Assembly: GCA_900466575.1 (NCBI GenBank)
Contig: UBMP01000004.1
Coordinates: 186,001-250,000, forward strand
Direction: 5' to 3'
DNA: 64,000 nt
DNA from: Hyphomicrobiales bacterium
GTDB taxonomy: Bacteria; Pseudomonadota; Alphaproteobacteria; Rhizobiales; Rhizobiaceae
Both the position numbers and the translations under genes were made by a program. This document shows, piece after piece, positions 16,261-25,746 of the stretch. How positions within the stretch are numbered: position 1 is the first letter of the stretch; the number at the start of each line of letters is the position of its first letter. The notes under the pieces were generated by a model. It made no database searches. It was given only the letters and a program-made list of their open reading frames with translations, and was not told the origin of the DNA.

Positions 16261-17085
16261 ATGATGGGAATGAATGAGGTTGCCACCTTTGTCGGGACCG
16301 TGCCGGACTTTTACGAGCGTTTCCTGGGTCCTGTCATGTTTCGCGGTCCAGCCGCGCGGATGGCGCAGAAGGTCTCCGCATTAAAGCCGGGCAAGGTGCT
16401 GGAGACAGCGGCGGGGACCGGCATCGTCACGCGCGCCATGCTCGACCAGCTGCCAGAGGATGTTCTCGTTGCGGCAACCGATCTCAGCCAGGACATGCTT
16501 GACTGCGCGGCCCGGCAAATCGGCAGCGATCGCCATGTCTCGTTTCAGCAGGCCGATGCACAGTCCCTGCCTGTACCGGACGGTGAATTCGACTGCGTGG
16601 TCTGCCAGTTCGGCGTCATGTTCTTTCCCGACAAGGACGCAGGCTTTCGCGAAGCGCTTCGCGTGCTGAAGCCGGGCGGCCGCTATCTCTTCAGTTTCTG
16701 GGATGCCCTCGAATACAATCCCTTCGCGCGCGTCCGCACCGCCTACCTGAAGGCCGCCCTTGGCGACGCGTTGCCGGCGCATATCTTCGCACCGTTCAGC
16801 TACACGTTCGATGCGGCGAAAGGCGGGCTCGTGGCGGCCGGTTTCGAAGATATCGAGGCGTCCGTTCTGCGCCTTGAGGCCCAAATTCCCGACCCCGAGC
16901 AGTTTGCCCGGGGGCATATCGAGGGAACATCGGCCACAAAGGTTCTTCAGGACATGGGCTACGACAAGGAAAAAGCCACGCGCGATCTCGCCGCGACCTT
17001 TCGTCGGGAACTCGGCGAGGCCCCTTGCCGCACGACGCTGCAAGCCATTTTCATCTCCGCGCGCAAGCCGGTTGACGCGCGCTGA
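16261..17085 (+). CDS. Class I SAM-dependent methyltransferase, UbiE/COQ5-like
   Basis: 274-residue cytosolic protein with a Rossmann methyltransferase fold. The SAM motif is LETAAGTGIVT (about 47-57), followed by the acidic end of strand 2 (ATDLSQDML), ADAQSLPVPDGEFD and LRVLKPGGRYLFSFWD. This arrangement is that of Methyltransf_11/UbiE-like enzymes. The substrate is unknown; it lacks the full MenG/UbiE signatures, so a quinone substrate should not be assumed. ATGs at 16261, 16264 and 16270 compete, with AGGGAG just upstream; the first is listed. It is convergent with the Tas-like reductase gene. Confidence 0.8.
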   Translation: MMGMNEVATFVGTVPDFYERFLGPVMFRGPAARMAQKVSALKPGKVLETAAGTGIVTRAMLDQLPEDVLVAATDLSQDMLDCAARQIGSDRHVSFQQADAQSLPVPDGEFDCVVCQFGVMFFPDKDAGFREALRVLKPGGRYLFSFWDALEYNPFARVRTAYLKAALGDALPAHIFAPFSYTFDAAKGGLVAAGFEDIEASVLRLEAQIPDPEQFARGHIEGTSATKVLQDMGYDKEKATRDLAATFRRELGEAPCRTTLQAIFISARKPVDAR

Positions 17086-17130
17086 GCGCACGCGGCAGCC
17101 TTGCACCGGCATTTCGGCCAGCGCCCACCC

Positions 17131-18174
17131 TCAGATCGGCAGCGTCCAGGTCCGGTGAATGTGCTGGATACCCTTCATGACGTCGTCCGAAAGCGTCACG
17201 TCCTTCGAGCCGATATCCGTTTTCAGCTGTTCCATCGTGGTCGCGCCGATGATGACCGAGGCCATGAAGGGCCGCGTCAGGCAGAAGGCGAGTGCCATGG
17301 CGGACGGGTCGAGACCGTTCTTGCGGGCAAGTTCGACATAGGCGCGAATGGCTGGGTCTTCATAGCCGCCGAAACGACCGCCGAGGTCGGTATTGATCGT
17401 GCCGCGCGTGCCGGAGGGACGTGCCCCGTCGAGATACTTGCCGCTGAGCAGGCCCGCTGCAAGCGGTGAATAGGCCATCAGGCCGACCTTCTCATGATGG
17501 CAGACCTCGGCCAGATCCGTATCGAACTTGCGGTCGAGCAGATTGTATTCGTTCTGGATCGAGACCATGCGCGGCAGGCCGTGCTGGTCAGCCAACTGCT
17601 GATACTTCATCACGCCCCAGGATGTTTCGTTGGAGACGCCCCAGTAACGGATCTTGCCGGCCTTCTTCGCACGGTCCAGTGCTTCCAGTGCCTCAAGCAG
17701 TTCTGCATTTGCCTGCGCCGTGTCCTGCGTAGAGGGCGTGAAGGACCAGTTGGCGCGGAAACTATAGGTACCGCGGTTCGGCCAGTGGAGCTGGTAGAGG
17801 TCGACATGATCGGTGCCAAGGCGCTTTAGGCTGAGGTCCAGCGCCTTCTCGATTTCAGCCGCGCTGATGGGCGCGCCGCCACGGATATAGGACCGGCCGC
17901 GCCCGGAAATCTTGGTGGCAAGGATGATCTTGTCGCGTTTCCCGCTTTTCTTGAACCACGAGCCGATGAACTTCTCCGTGTCGCCCTGCGTTTCTGCACC
18001 CACCGGCGTCGTGGGATAAAGCTCGGCGGTATCGAAGAAGTTCACGCCCTGCTCGAAGGCATAGTCCATCTGCTCATGCGCATCCGCTTCCGTGTTCTGC
18101 GTTCCCCAGGTCATGGTGCCGAGGCAGATTTCCGAAACGTTGAGGTCGCTAGCGCCGAGTTGGTTGTATTTCAT
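17131..18174 (-). CDS. Aldo/keto reductase, Tas-like
   Basis: 347-residue NADPH-dependent oxidoreductase with a TIM-barrel fold. The N-terminus MKYNQLGASDLNVSEICLG and the segment ending EADAHEQMDYA closely follow E. coli Tas (346 residues), including the TQGDTE segment. The catalytic tetrad is represented by Asp and Tyr in FFDTAELYP, Lys in LATKIS and His in YQLHWP. The start at 18174 begins the family N-terminus; the frame remains open 24 codons upstream. It is divergent from fabD. The physiological substrate is unknown. Confidence 0.87.
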   Translation of the reverse strand: MKYNQLGASDLNVSEICLGTMTWGTQNTEADAHEQMDYAFEQGVNFFDTAELYPTTPVGAETQGDTEKFIGSWFKKSGKRDKIILATKISGRGRSYIRGGAPISAAEIEKALDLSLKRLGTDHVDLYQLHWPNRGTYSFRANWSFTPSTQDTAQANAELLEALEALDRAKKAGKIRYWGVSNETSWGVMKYQQLADQHGLPRMVSIQNEYNLLDRKFDTDLAEVCHHEKVGLMAYSPLAAGLLSGKYLDGARPSGTRGTINTDLGGRFGGYEDPAIRAYVELARKNGLDPSAMALAFCLTRPFMASVIIGATTMEQLKTDIGSKDVTLSDDVMKGIQHIHRTWTLPI

Positions 18175-18369
18175 GGGGGAAATTCCTTTTGGCCGGCGGG
18201 GAGGGAGGAGCTTGCCGGGGTGAAGACGGCGCGAAAGAAATCGCAATTTCGGCTAAATTTCAATGCCAATCGCACATATTAGAATGTGTGCGTTTTTGCC
18301 GAACACTTGACTCCCAGCTTCAGAATGTGAATGGAGAAGCCAGAAAACAAGGAATTCAGGGAAACATCC

Positions 18370-19314
18370 ATGGCACTCGCATTCACCTTTCCGGGGCAGG
18401 GCAGCCAGGCCGTCGGCATGGGCAAGGACCTCGCTGACGCCTTTCCCGAGGCCCGTGCAGTCTTCCAGGAAGTCGATGACGCGCTCGGCGAAAAGCTTTC
18501 CGACATCATGTGGAACGGTCCGGAAGAAACGCTGACTCTGACGGCAAACGCCCAGCCGGCGCTGATGGCCGTGTCCATGGCCGCGATCCGCGTCATGGAA
18601 GCCCGCGGCCTTGTGCTCAAGGATAAGGTGGCTTTCGTGGCCGGTCATTCGCTCGGCGAATATTCCGCCCTCTGCGCTGCCGGCATGTTCTCGATCGCCG
18701 ATACCGCAAGGCTCCTGCGCATCCGCGGCAATGCCATGCAGGCCGCCGTTCCCGCCGGTAAGGGCGCGATGGCTGCCATCATCGGCCTCGAGCACAGCGA
18801 TGTCGAAGCCACCTGCGCCGAGGCTTCCGCCATCGGCCCGGTTCAGATCGCCAACGACAATGGCGGCGGCCAGCTCGTAATCTCGGGTGAGAAGGCCGCG
18901 GTTGAAAAGGCCGCCGAGATCGCGACCGCCAAGGGCGCCAAGCGCGCGCTGATGCTCTCCGTCTCCGCGCCCTTCCACTCCGCGCTGATGACGCCGGCGG
19001 CAGACGCCATGCGCGAGGCGCTCGCCAAGGTCGAGAAGCACAATCCGAACATTCCGCTCATCGCCAATGTGCGCGCCGCTCCGGTGGCCGATGCCGGCAT
19101 CATCGCCGACCTTCTGGTCGAGCAGGTGACAGGCCAGGTCCGCTGGCGCGAGACGGTCGAGTGGTTCGGCAAGAACGACGTGATGACGCTTTATGAAATC
19201 GGCTCCGGCAAGGTGCTGACGGGACTTGCCCGCCGCATCGACAAGGCCGTGACCGGCATCGCTGTCAACACGCCCGAAGATATCGAAAAGACGCTGGAAG
19301 CGCTGTCGGCGTAA
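18370..19314 (+). CDS. fabD: Malonyl-CoA:ACP transacylase
   Basis: 314-residue cytosolic enzyme that moves malonyl groups from CoA to acyl carrier protein, the entry step of chain extension. FTFPGQGSQ near the N-terminus forms the oxyanion region, S94 lies in the nucleophile elbow GHSLGEYSA, and the histidine in SAPFHSALM completes the pair. The ATG at 18370 has AGGGA seven bases upstream; the frame is open 13 codons further. First gene of the fatty acid cluster, 28 bases before fabG. A CTTGAC hexamer at 18306-18311 could be part of its promoter, but no matching -10 is evident. Confidence 0.96.
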   Translation: MALAFTFPGQGSQAVGMGKDLADAFPEARAVFQEVDDALGEKLSDIMWNGPEETLTLTANAQPALMAVSMAAIRVMEARGLVLKDKVAFVAGHSLGEYSALCAAGMFSIADTARLLRIRGNAMQAAVPAGKGAMAAIIGLEHSDVEATCAEASAIGPVQIANDNGGGQLVISGEKAAVEKAAEIATAKGAKRALMLSVSAPFHSALMTPAADAMREALAKVEKHNPNIPLIANVRAAPVADAGIIADLLVEQVTGQVRWRETVEWFGKNDVMTLYEIGSGKVLTGLARRIDKAVTGIAVNTPEDIEKTLEALSA

Positions 19315-19342
19315 GCGCCGAGTTCAAATGGGGTTTATACAC

Positions 19343-20080
19343 ATGTTCGATCTGTCTGGACGCAAGGCCCTCGTCACCGGGGCCTCCGGTGGCATTGGCG
19401 AGGAAATCGCGCGTATCCTGCACAAGCAGGGCGCCATTGTCGGCCTGCACGGCACGCGCGCCGAAAAGCTGGAAGAACTCGCCCATGAGCTTGGCGAGCG
19501 CACGTTCGTGTTCCCGGCGAACCTTTCGGACCGCGACGCCGTCAAGGCGCTGGGCGAAAAGGCTGAAGCCGATCTCGGTGGCGTCGATATCCTGGTCAAC
19601 AATGCCGGCATCACCAAGGATGGCCTCTTCGTGCGTATGAGTGACGACGACTGGGACAGCGTTCTGGAAGTGAACCTGACATCCGTCTTCCGCCTGACGC
19701 GCGAGCTGACCCATCCGATGATGCGCCGCCGCTTCGGCCGCATCATCAACATCACCTCCGTCGTTGGCGTGACCGGCAACCCGGGCCAGGCCAATTATTG
19801 CGCCTCCAAGGCTGGTATGATCGGCTTCTCGAAGTCGCTGGCGCAGGAGATTGCCACCCGCAACGTCACCGTCAACTGCGTGGCGCCGGGCTTCATCGAA
19901 AGCGCGATGACACACAAGCTCAACGACAAGCAGAAGGACGCCATCATGGGTGCGATCCCGATGCGGCGCATGGGAACGGGCATGGAAGTCGCGTCTGCCG
20001 TGGCGTACCTCGCCTCCAACGAGGCCGGCTATGTTACGGGCCAGACGATCCATGTGAATGGCGGCATGGCGATGATCTGA
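19343..20080 (+). CDS. fabG: 3-oxoacyl-ACP reductase
   Basis: 245-residue NADPH-dependent short-chain dehydrogenase that reduces 3-oxoacyl-ACP in each elongation cycle. The cofactor motif is TGASGGIGEE, then NNAG, and the catalytic set is Ser in NITSVVG, Y152 and K156 in YCASKAG. The N-terminus MFDLSGRKALVTGA is the usual one, so the ATG at 19343 is preferred to one five codons earlier. It lies between fabD and acpP, the canonical order. Confidence 0.96.
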   Translation: MFDLSGRKALVTGASGGIGEEIARILHKQGAIVGLHGTRAEKLEELAHELGERTFVFPANLSDRDAVKALGEKAEADLGGVDILVNNAGITKDGLFVRMSDDDWDSVLEVNLTSVFRLTRELTHPMMRRRFGRIINITSVVGVTGNPGQANYCASKAGMIGFSKSLAQEIATRNVTVNCVAPGFIESAMTHKLNDKQKDAIMGAIPMRRMGTGMEVASAVAYLASNEAGYVTGQTIHVNGGMAMI

Positions 20081-20340
20081 GGCGTGAGCCTCGAAATGCA
20101 GGTTCGGCCGCTCCGGCTTTTGATGTTGAGAGCGTCGAAGGAGAACTTTTATGGCTTTGCGGCGGACTTAAACCGTGTTAAGCGGGCCATGACTGAACGC
20201 AATTGGTCAGCTTCACGCAACCTTCTGAGCGTGGGCAGAGCAATCATCAGATGCCTTGGCAGCATAAGCTGCACTGGGTTGAACAGGGTAGGGCGGCCGG
20301 AAGGCTTCCTTGTAAGAGACAATAGGGTCGAGGTACCGAC
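20081..20340. other. fabG-acpP spacer with a mini-ORF
   Basis: 260 bases that must contain acpP 5' signals. A six-codon open frame (20151-20171, M-A-L-R-R-T) follows AAGGAG at good spacing, and a small inverted repeat GCAG-CATAAG-CTGC lies at about 20260-20273. No clear promoter was identified. Confidence 0.4.
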
Positions 20341-20577
20341 ATGAGCGATATCGCAGAACGCGTGAAGAAAATTGTTGTTGATCATCTTGGCGTTGACGCC
20401 GACAAGGTTGTTGAAGGCGCAAGCTTCATCGACGATCTCGGCGCGGACTCCCTCGACACGGTCGAGCTGGTCATGGCTTTCGAAGAAGAATTCGGCATTG
20501 AAATCCCGGATGATGCTGCTGACTCGATCCTGACGGTCGGTGATGCTGTCAAGTTCATCGAAAAGGCTCAGGGCTGA
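20341..20577 (+). CDS. acpP: Acyl carrier protein
   Basis: 78-residue acidic four-helix protein that carries growing acyl chains on 4'-phosphopantetheine. The attachment serine is S37 in GADSLDTVE. The sequence begins [18 protein letters not shown], as in the fatty-acid-synthesis ACP rather than the specialised rhizobial ACPs (NodF, AcpXL, RkpF). It has its own long 5' region after fabG and ends in a strong terminator, consistent with very high separate expression. Confidence 0.98.
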   Translation: MSDIAERVKKIVVDHLGVDADKVVEGASFIDDLGADSLDTVELVMAFEEEFGIEIPDDAADSILTVGDAVKFIEKAQG

Positions 20578-20603
20578 TTTCAGTCTCTGACAAGTGACAT
20601 GGG

Positions 20604-20650
20604 GCGGGCTTGCCGGCCCGCTTCAGGTCCGGTTTTTCCGGACCTTTTTT
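20604..20650 (+). terminator. Intrinsic terminator of acpP
   Basis: A first GC stem (GCGGGC / GCCCGC, about 20604-20622) is followed by a textbook terminator: 8-bp stem AGGTCCGG/CCGGACCT (20625-20632 with 20638-20645), T-rich loop and a run of T. Confidence 0.92.
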
Positions 20651-20778
20651 AATGAAAAACAGTGATCCCGGTCATTGCGATGAGCTGAAGCCGCAAGGCA
20701 GAGCCGGCAATGATGCCGGGTGGTAGGCGTGGCGCAGCCAGGGGGCCGCCGCAGCCGATCATGGGGAGCATGCGGGCG

Positions 20779-22038
20779 ATGAGACGAGTTGTAATCACCG
20801 GTCTTGGCATGGTGACGCCGCTGGGCTGTGGCGTTGACGAGACCTGGAAGAACCTGCTGGCCGGCAAGAGCGGCGCCCGCAAGGTGACAGAATTCGAGGT
20901 CGAGGATCTGCCCGCCAAGATCGCCTGCCGCCTGCCTTTCGGCGACGGCACGAACGGCACTTACAATGCCGACGACTGGATGGAGCCGAAGGAACAGCGC
21001 AAGGTCGATCCCTTCATCGTCTACGCGGTCGCTGCCGCCGACATGGCGCTTGCCGATGCCGACTGGCATCCGCAAAGCGATGACGATCAATGTGCCACCG
21101 GCGTTCTCATCGGCTCCGGCATCGGCGGCATCGAGGGCATCGTGGAAGCTGGCCATACGCTGCGAGACAAGGGCCCCCGCCGTATTTCGCCCTTCTTCAT
21201 TCCCGGCCGCCTGATCAACCTGGCCTCGGGTCACGTCTCCATCAAGCACAAGCTGCGCGGTCCCAACCACGCCGTTGTCACCGCCTGCTCGACCGGCGCG
21301 CACGCCATCGGCGATGCCTCGCGCCTGATCGCGCTTGGAGATGCGGACGTCATGGTGGCAGGCGGCACGGAAAGCCCGGTCAGCCGCATTTCGCTTGCCG
21401 GCTTTGCAGCCTGCAAGGCGCTGTCCACGCAGCATAATGACAATCCGGAGAAGGCCTCCCGGCCTTATGACCGCGACCGTGACGGCTTCGTCATGGGCGA
21501 AGGTGCCGGCGTCGTCGTTCTGGAAGAACTGGAACATGCCAAGGCGCGCGGCGCCAAGATCTATGCCGAAGTCGTCGGCTACGGTCTTTCGGGCGATGCC
21601 TTCCACATCACGGCACCGTCGGAAGACGGCGAGGGCGCATTCCGCTGCATGACCATGGCGCTGAAGCGCGCCGGCCTGACGCCCTCCGATATCGACTATA
21701 TCAATGCGCATGGCACGTCGACCATGGCCGACACGATCGAACTGGGCGCTGTCGAGCGTCTGCTGGGCGATCACGCGTCGAACGTCTCGATGTCCTCGAC
21801 CAAGTCGGCGACCGGCCACCTTCTGGGTGCGGCAGGCGCGATCGAGGCCATCTTCGCGACGCTTGCCATCCGCGACAACATCGTCCCGCCGACGTTGAAC
21901 CTGGACAACCCGGACGTGGAAACGCCGGTGGATCTGGTGCCGCATAAGGCGCGCGCCCGCAAGGTGGACGTCGCGTTGTCGAACTCCTTCGGTTTCGGCG
22001 GCACGAACGCTTCGCTGATCCTGAAGCGTTACGCCTAA
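20779..22038 (+). CDS. fabF: 3-oxoacyl-ACP synthase II
   Basis: 419-residue condensing enzyme that extends acyl-ACP with malonyl-ACP, including the temperature-sensitive elongation of palmitoleate. The nucleophile C170 is in TACSTGAHA, and the two catalytic histidines are in NAHGTST and TGHLLGAAG. The conserved N-terminus MRRVVITGLGMVTPLG fixes the ATG at 20779, though in-frame ATGs exist upstream and the nearest purine-rich site, GGGGAG, is ten bases away. It follows acpP after its terminator, so it probably has its own promoter. Confidence 0.96.
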   Translation: MRRVVITGLGMVTPLGCGVDETWKNLLAGKSGARKVTEFEVEDLPAKIACRLPFGDGTNGTYNADDWMEPKEQRKVDPFIVYAVAAADMALADADWHPQSDDDQCATGVLIGSGIGGIEGIVEAGHTLRDKGPRRISPFFIPGRLINLASGHVSIKHKLRGPNHAVVTACSTGAHAIGDASRLIALGDADVMVAGGTESPVSRISLAGFAACKALSTQHNDNPEKASRPYDRDRDGFVMGEGAGVVVLEELEHAKARGAKIYAEVVGYGLSGDAFHITAPSEDGEGAFRCMTMALKRAGLTPSDIDYINAHGTSTMADTIELGAVERLLGDHASNVSMSSTKSATGHLLGAAGAIEAIFATLAIRDNIVPPTLNLDNPDVETPVDLVPHKARARKVDVALSNSFGFGGTNASLILKRYA

Positions 22039-22120
22039 GCAATTCCAGCGAAAGCGGGAGCCGGTTTCGCGTTTGGAATTGCGCAGCAAAGACAGTTGAA
22101 GCGCGAAGCGCTTTAAGACA
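22039..22120. repeat. Rhizobial intergenic palindromic repeat, copy 2
   Basis: It starts at the base after the fabF stop codon: GCAATTCCAGCGAAAGCGG, then GAGCCGGTTTCGCGT, matching the element at 2446-2495 with few differences. The tail contains the inverted repeat GAAGCG-CGAA-GCGCTTT, which may serve as the fabF terminator. Confidence 0.7.
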
Positions 22121-22261
22121 GCGTGCGGCCTGCGCCCCCGTCGGGCCGCTCATCTTCGATAGCGGGAGCTGCAGGTGCGCATCCTTGCCGTACCCAGCTT
22201 TCGCCGCATTGAACGGCCATGAGGACATGATGGTACTCATGACAATATTCGAGGAATGCCC

Positions 22262-23905
22262 GTGAACGACATCGACCCGAAAAGCGAGCGAGAGCCCGGC
22301 GACGAGCAGCGCACGGCTCGTCCGGTTCACGCCGATGCCGGTAGTTCCAATGCGGGCGGGACCCCTGTGGAGCCCAGCCTCCCATCTCCCGCCGAGCGGG
22401 CGGCCACCGAGCCGAGCCATGCCGAGCCGGCGCAGCCCGTGTCTGCGGAGGTGGGCAGGGAGGCGGCCCCGATCGTGCCCAGTCCCGCCGCCATCAATCC
22501 CTCGGAACTCGGCCCCATAGTCGCAACGCCGATCGCGACTGCTGCCTCGGCGAGTGAAGCGCCGGCGCAGGAAACTGCTGCCGCGGAAAGCTCCGCGCAT
22601 CAGGTACCCGCCGTGGAGATCGAGCCGCAGCCGGAAGGCGTTCCTGCGGGTGCGGAGGCTTCTCAGCCTGCGCCGGACGCGTTCGAACAATCCAGCAGCC
22701 TGCCGCCGGTTCCGCCATCGCCGCCGCCGTCAACGCCGTTGTCCTCCCCGCATCCCAGCCAGGGTCCGATCATCATTCCGGTCTCCGCCAAGGAAGCGCT
22801 GCGCCCGACACCCGTGCCCGAACCGCCGCAGAGGCTGAAGAAATCCCGCGGCTCGCGCAGCCAGGTCGTCGTCTTCCTCAATTTCGTGATGACGGTCCTT
22901 GTCTTCCTGACAATCGCGCTGGGCGGGGCCATTTATTACGGCCTGTCGACTTTTTCCGAACAGGGACCCTCGACCGTCAACTCGAACTTCATCGTCAAGC
23001 CCGGCTGGGGCCTTGGTGATATCTCGCGTGGCCTGGAGGCATCGGGCCTCATCTCGGACGCGCGGGTTTTCCAATACGTGACGAAGAGCTTCCTGCGTAA
23101 TCGCACGCTGAAGGCGGGTGAATACGAGATCAAGGCTGGGGCCTCGATGAAGGAAATCGTCGAGCTGATGGAATCCGGCAAGTCGATCCTCTACTCGGTC
23201 ACCCTGCCTGAAGGCCTGACCGTGCAGCAGGTCTTTGATCGTCTGCGTGCAGATACCGTTCTCGAAGGCGACCTCCCGGCCAAGATGCCGGACGAGGGTA
23301 CGCTGCGTCCCGACACCTATAAGTTCACCCGCGGCGCCAAGCGCGGCGAAATCGTCGCCCAGATGAAGGCTGCGCAGGCGAAACTGGTGGAGGATTTGTG
23401 GGCAAAACGGTCGCCGGATCTCTTCATCAAGACGAAGGAGCAGTTCGTCACGCTCGCTTCCATCGTCGAGAAGGAAACCGGCAAGGCTGACGAGCGCACG
23501 CTGGTGGCCTCCGTCTTCCTCAACCGGCTTGAAAAGAAGATGCGCCTGCAATCCGACCCGACCGTGATCTATGGCATCTTCGGTGGTGCGGGCAAACCGT
23601 CCGATCGTCCGATCTATCAGTCGGACCTGAAGAAGATGACGCCTTACAACACCTATGTCGTTGACGGCTTGCCGCCGGGACCGATCTGCAATCCGGGCCG
23701 TGCGGCGCTGGAGGCGGTTGCCAATCCCTCCAAGACCAGCGACCTCTACTTCGTCGCAGACGGCACGGGTGGACATGTCTTCGCCGCGACGCTGGAAGAG
23801 CACAATGCCAACGTGAAGAAGTGGCGTCAGGTCGAGGATCAGCAGACCAATCCGACAGGTACGGATGCGGGTGCAACGGCAACACAGCCGACTCCTCAGC
23901 AATAG
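22262..23905 (+). CDS. mltG: Endolytic murein transglycosylase with long N-terminal extension
   Basis: 547-residue inner-membrane enzyme that cleaves nascent glycan strands and sets their length. A GTG at 22262 lies six bases after GAGGA and is preferred to an ATG at 22256 that touches the site. Residues 1-195 are a low-complexity cytoplasmic region rich in Pro, Ala, Glu and Ser; a helix at about 200-225 crosses the membrane; a LysM-like part and the YceG catalytic domain follow. The catalytic glutamate is E403 (ASIVEKETG), and QSDPTVIYG and NTYVVDGLPPGPI are the usual family blocks. E. coli MltG is 340 residues; the excess is almost all in the N-terminal region. Confidence 0.93.
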   Translation: MNDIDPKSEREPGDEQRTARPVHADAGSSNAGGTPVEPSLPSPAERAATEPSHAEPAQPVSAEVGREAAPIVPSPAAINPSELGPIVATPIATAASASEAPAQETAAAESSAHQVPAVEIEPQPEGVPAGAEASQPAPDAFEQSSSLPPVPPSPPPSTPLSSPHPSQGPIIIPVSAKEALRPTPVPEPPQRLKKSRGSRSQVVVFLNFVMTVLVFLTIALGGAIYYGLSTFSEQGPSTVNSNFIVKPGWGLGDISRGLEASGLISDARVFQYVTKSFLRNRTLKAGEYEIKAGASMKEIVELMESGKSILYSVTLPEGLTVQQVFDRLRADTVLEGDLPAKMPDEGTLRPDTYKFTRGAKRGEIVAQMKAAQAKLVEDLWAKRSPDLFIKTKEQFVTLASIVEKETGKADERTLVASVFLNRLEKKMRLQSDPTVIYGIFGGAGKPSDRPIYQSDLKKMTPYNTYVVDGLPPGPICNPGRAALEAVANPSKTSDLYFVADGTGGHVFAATLEEHNANVKKWRQVEDQQTNPTGTDAGATATQPTPQQ

Positions 23906-24031
23906 GCGCGGCCTTGACCGGCGGGCGTGAGAACAAGACTTGAAGCCTGCCGAGCGAATCTGAAAGATTGGGGCATGGTTTGCACGGCGGGGCGTCGCGC
24001 GGCCTTGCGCGACAAGGGGGGGCATGACCTG

Positions 24032-24919
24032 ATGGCATTGCAATCGATGACCGGCTTCTCCCGTTCGGAAGGCGAGAGCGGCCGCTTTCGCTGGGTTTGG
24101 GAATTGCGCTCCGTCAATGGCAAGGGGCTCGACCTCCGCTTCCGGTTGCCGCAGGGGCTGGAGGCGCTGGAAGCCGACTGCCGCGCGGCTGCAAGCGCTG
24201 TTTTTACACGCGGCAATATCCAGATCGCGCTGAACCTTTCGACGATCGACGAGCGTCTGGAAGCCGTGATCAACGAGGAGGCGCTCCAAGCGCTTCTGGC
24301 GCTGAAGGATCGCCTCGGCGATGCGATTGATACCGCACCGCTGACGCTGTCCGCGCTGCTCGGCATGCGCGGCATTATCGATTTCCGTGAACCGGCGGAA
24401 GCGCCGGAGGCGGCGGAGGCGCGCACGGTAGCCCTGCTTATCAGCTTCCGCGAGGCCGTTGAAGCGTTGCGCATCATGCGCGAGCGCGAGGGCGCGGCCC
24501 TTGCGGATGTGCTGCTCGGCCATGTCGCAAAGATCGGGGATCTGGCGCTGAAGGTAGAGACCGATCCATCGCGTCAGCCGGCGGAAATCGCTAAACGGCT
24601 CGCCAGCCAGATCGAGGCGCTGCTGGGAGCAACGCAGTCGCTCGACCGCGACCGCCTGCACGCTGAAGCGGCCCTCATTGCCACCAAGTCGGATCTGCGC
24701 GAAGAGATCGACCGGCTGAAGGCACATGTGGTCGCCGCCCGCGAACTCATCACCGAAGGTGGCCCGATCGGCCGAAAGCTGGATTTCCTGGCACAGGAAT
24801 TCAATCGCGAAACCAACACCATCTGCTCGAAATCCAATGCTGCGGCTGTGACCGCGCACGGGCTGGAACTGAAGGTCGTCATCGACCAGTTCCGCGAGCA
24901 GGTTCAGAATCTGGAGTGA
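24032..24919 (+). CDS. YicC/YloC-family endoribonuclease
   Basis: 295-residue protein of the YicC family. E. coli YicC is an endoribonuclease reported to act on small RNA. The N-terminus MALQSMTGFSRSEG and SVNGKGLDLRFRLP, and the C-terminal DUF1732 block with EGGPIGRKLDFLAQEFNRE and TICSKS, are diagnostic. The frame is open 35 codons upstream, but the conserved start is at 24032 with a G-rich site eight bases before it. It is three bases upstream of gmk, a conserved and probably co-translated pair. Confidence 0.9.
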   Translation: MALQSMTGFSRSEGESGRFRWVWELRSVNGKGLDLRFRLPQGLEALEADCRAAASAVFTRGNIQIALNLSTIDERLEAVINEEALQALLALKDRLGDAIDTAPLTLSALLGMRGIIDFREPAEAPEAAEARTVALLISFREAVEALRIMREREGAALADVLLGHVAKIGDLALKVETDPSRQPAEIAKRLASQIEALLGATQSLDRDRLHAEAALIATKSDLREEIDRLKAHVVAARELITEGGPIGRKLDFLAQEFNRETNTICSKSNAAAVTAHGLELKVVIDQFREQVQNLE

Positions 24920-24922
24920 GAC

Positions 24923-25573
24923 ATGGCCGACACCGCCGCCAACGCAAGGACCATTGAGAGGCGCGGCCTGATGGTGGTGATTTCCTCGCCCTCCGGTGCA
25001 GGCAAGTCCACCATCTCGCGGAACCTCCTGGAGTCCGACCGCAACCTCTCGCTCTCCGTCTCGGTGACAACGCGCGCCAAGCGCGGCAGCGAGATCGAAG
25101 GGATCCACTACCACTTCAAGAGCCAGCGCGACTTCGAACTGATGCGCGACGGCGACGCATTGCTCGAATGGGCCGCGGTCCACGGCAACTATTACGGCAC
25201 GCCGCGCGCGGAGGTCGAAAAGGCCATGGCTGAAGGCCGCGACATGCTCTTCGATATCGACTGGCAGGGTGCCCAGCAGTTGCAGGACAAGATGCGGGGC
25301 GATGTCGTCTCCATCTTCATCCTGCCCCCTTCCATCGCCGAACTCCGCTCCCGCCTCCACCGCCGCGCCGAAGATAGCGAAGACGTCATCGCCACGCGGC
25401 TCGCCAACGCCAAGGCCGAGATCGAGCACTGGCACGAGTATGACTATGTGGTGGTCAACGATGATCTGGAAAGAGCCTTCGGCTCGGTGAAGGCGATCGT
25501 CGAGGCCGAGCGGCTGCGACGGGATCGGAGACCTGGGCTGTTCGGGTTCGTGTCGGGGCTGCTGGCGGAGTAA
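24923..25573 (+). CDS. gmk: Guanylate kinase
   Basis: 216-residue cytosolic kinase converting GMP to GDP with ATP. The P-loop is [10 protein letters not shown] (about 21-30); the GMP-binding region shows [14 protein letters not shown] and [13 protein letters not shown]; the lid and [10 protein letters not shown] segments follow. It is directly downstream of the yicC homologue and closes the cluster that began with fabD. Only three bases separate the two genes. Confidence 0.96.
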   Translation: MADTAANARTIERRGLMVVISSPSGAGKSTISRNLLESDRNLSLSVSVTTRAKRGSEIEGIHYHFKSQRDFELMRDGDALLEWAAVHGNYYGTPRAEVEKAMAEGRDMLFDIDWQGAQQLQDKMRGDVVSIFILPPSIAELRSRLHRRAEDSEDVIATRLANAKAEIEHWHEYDYVVVNDDLERAFGSVKAIVEAERLRRDRRPGLFGFVSGLLAE

Positions 25574-25746
25574 GGCGCACCCGGCTTGCACCTTTTGGCA
25601 GCCAAAAAAGACGGGCCGTCCTGTTCATGAACGTGCAGACCCGAATGCGCCGTCAGGGCGACTGGCGGGGTAGACGAAGGTCTTGTTTTAAATCCGTCAT
25701 TCGCAGCGCATAAGCTGACTGTCATATTCTTGGGGACGGCAGACAG

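Noticed and set aside
18306-18335. CTTGAC hexamer upstream of fabD as a full promoter
   Set aside because: No acceptable -10 box at the right distance, so only mentioned in the fabD entry.
20623-22089. 488-codon minus-strand frame opposite fabF
   Set aside because: Antisense of a conserved gene with Arg/His-rich composition and no recognisable motif.
22730-25591. 953-codon minus-strand frame opposite mltG, yicC and gmk
   Set aside because: It spans three recognised plus-strand genes; the translation has no domains and mirrors their codon bias.
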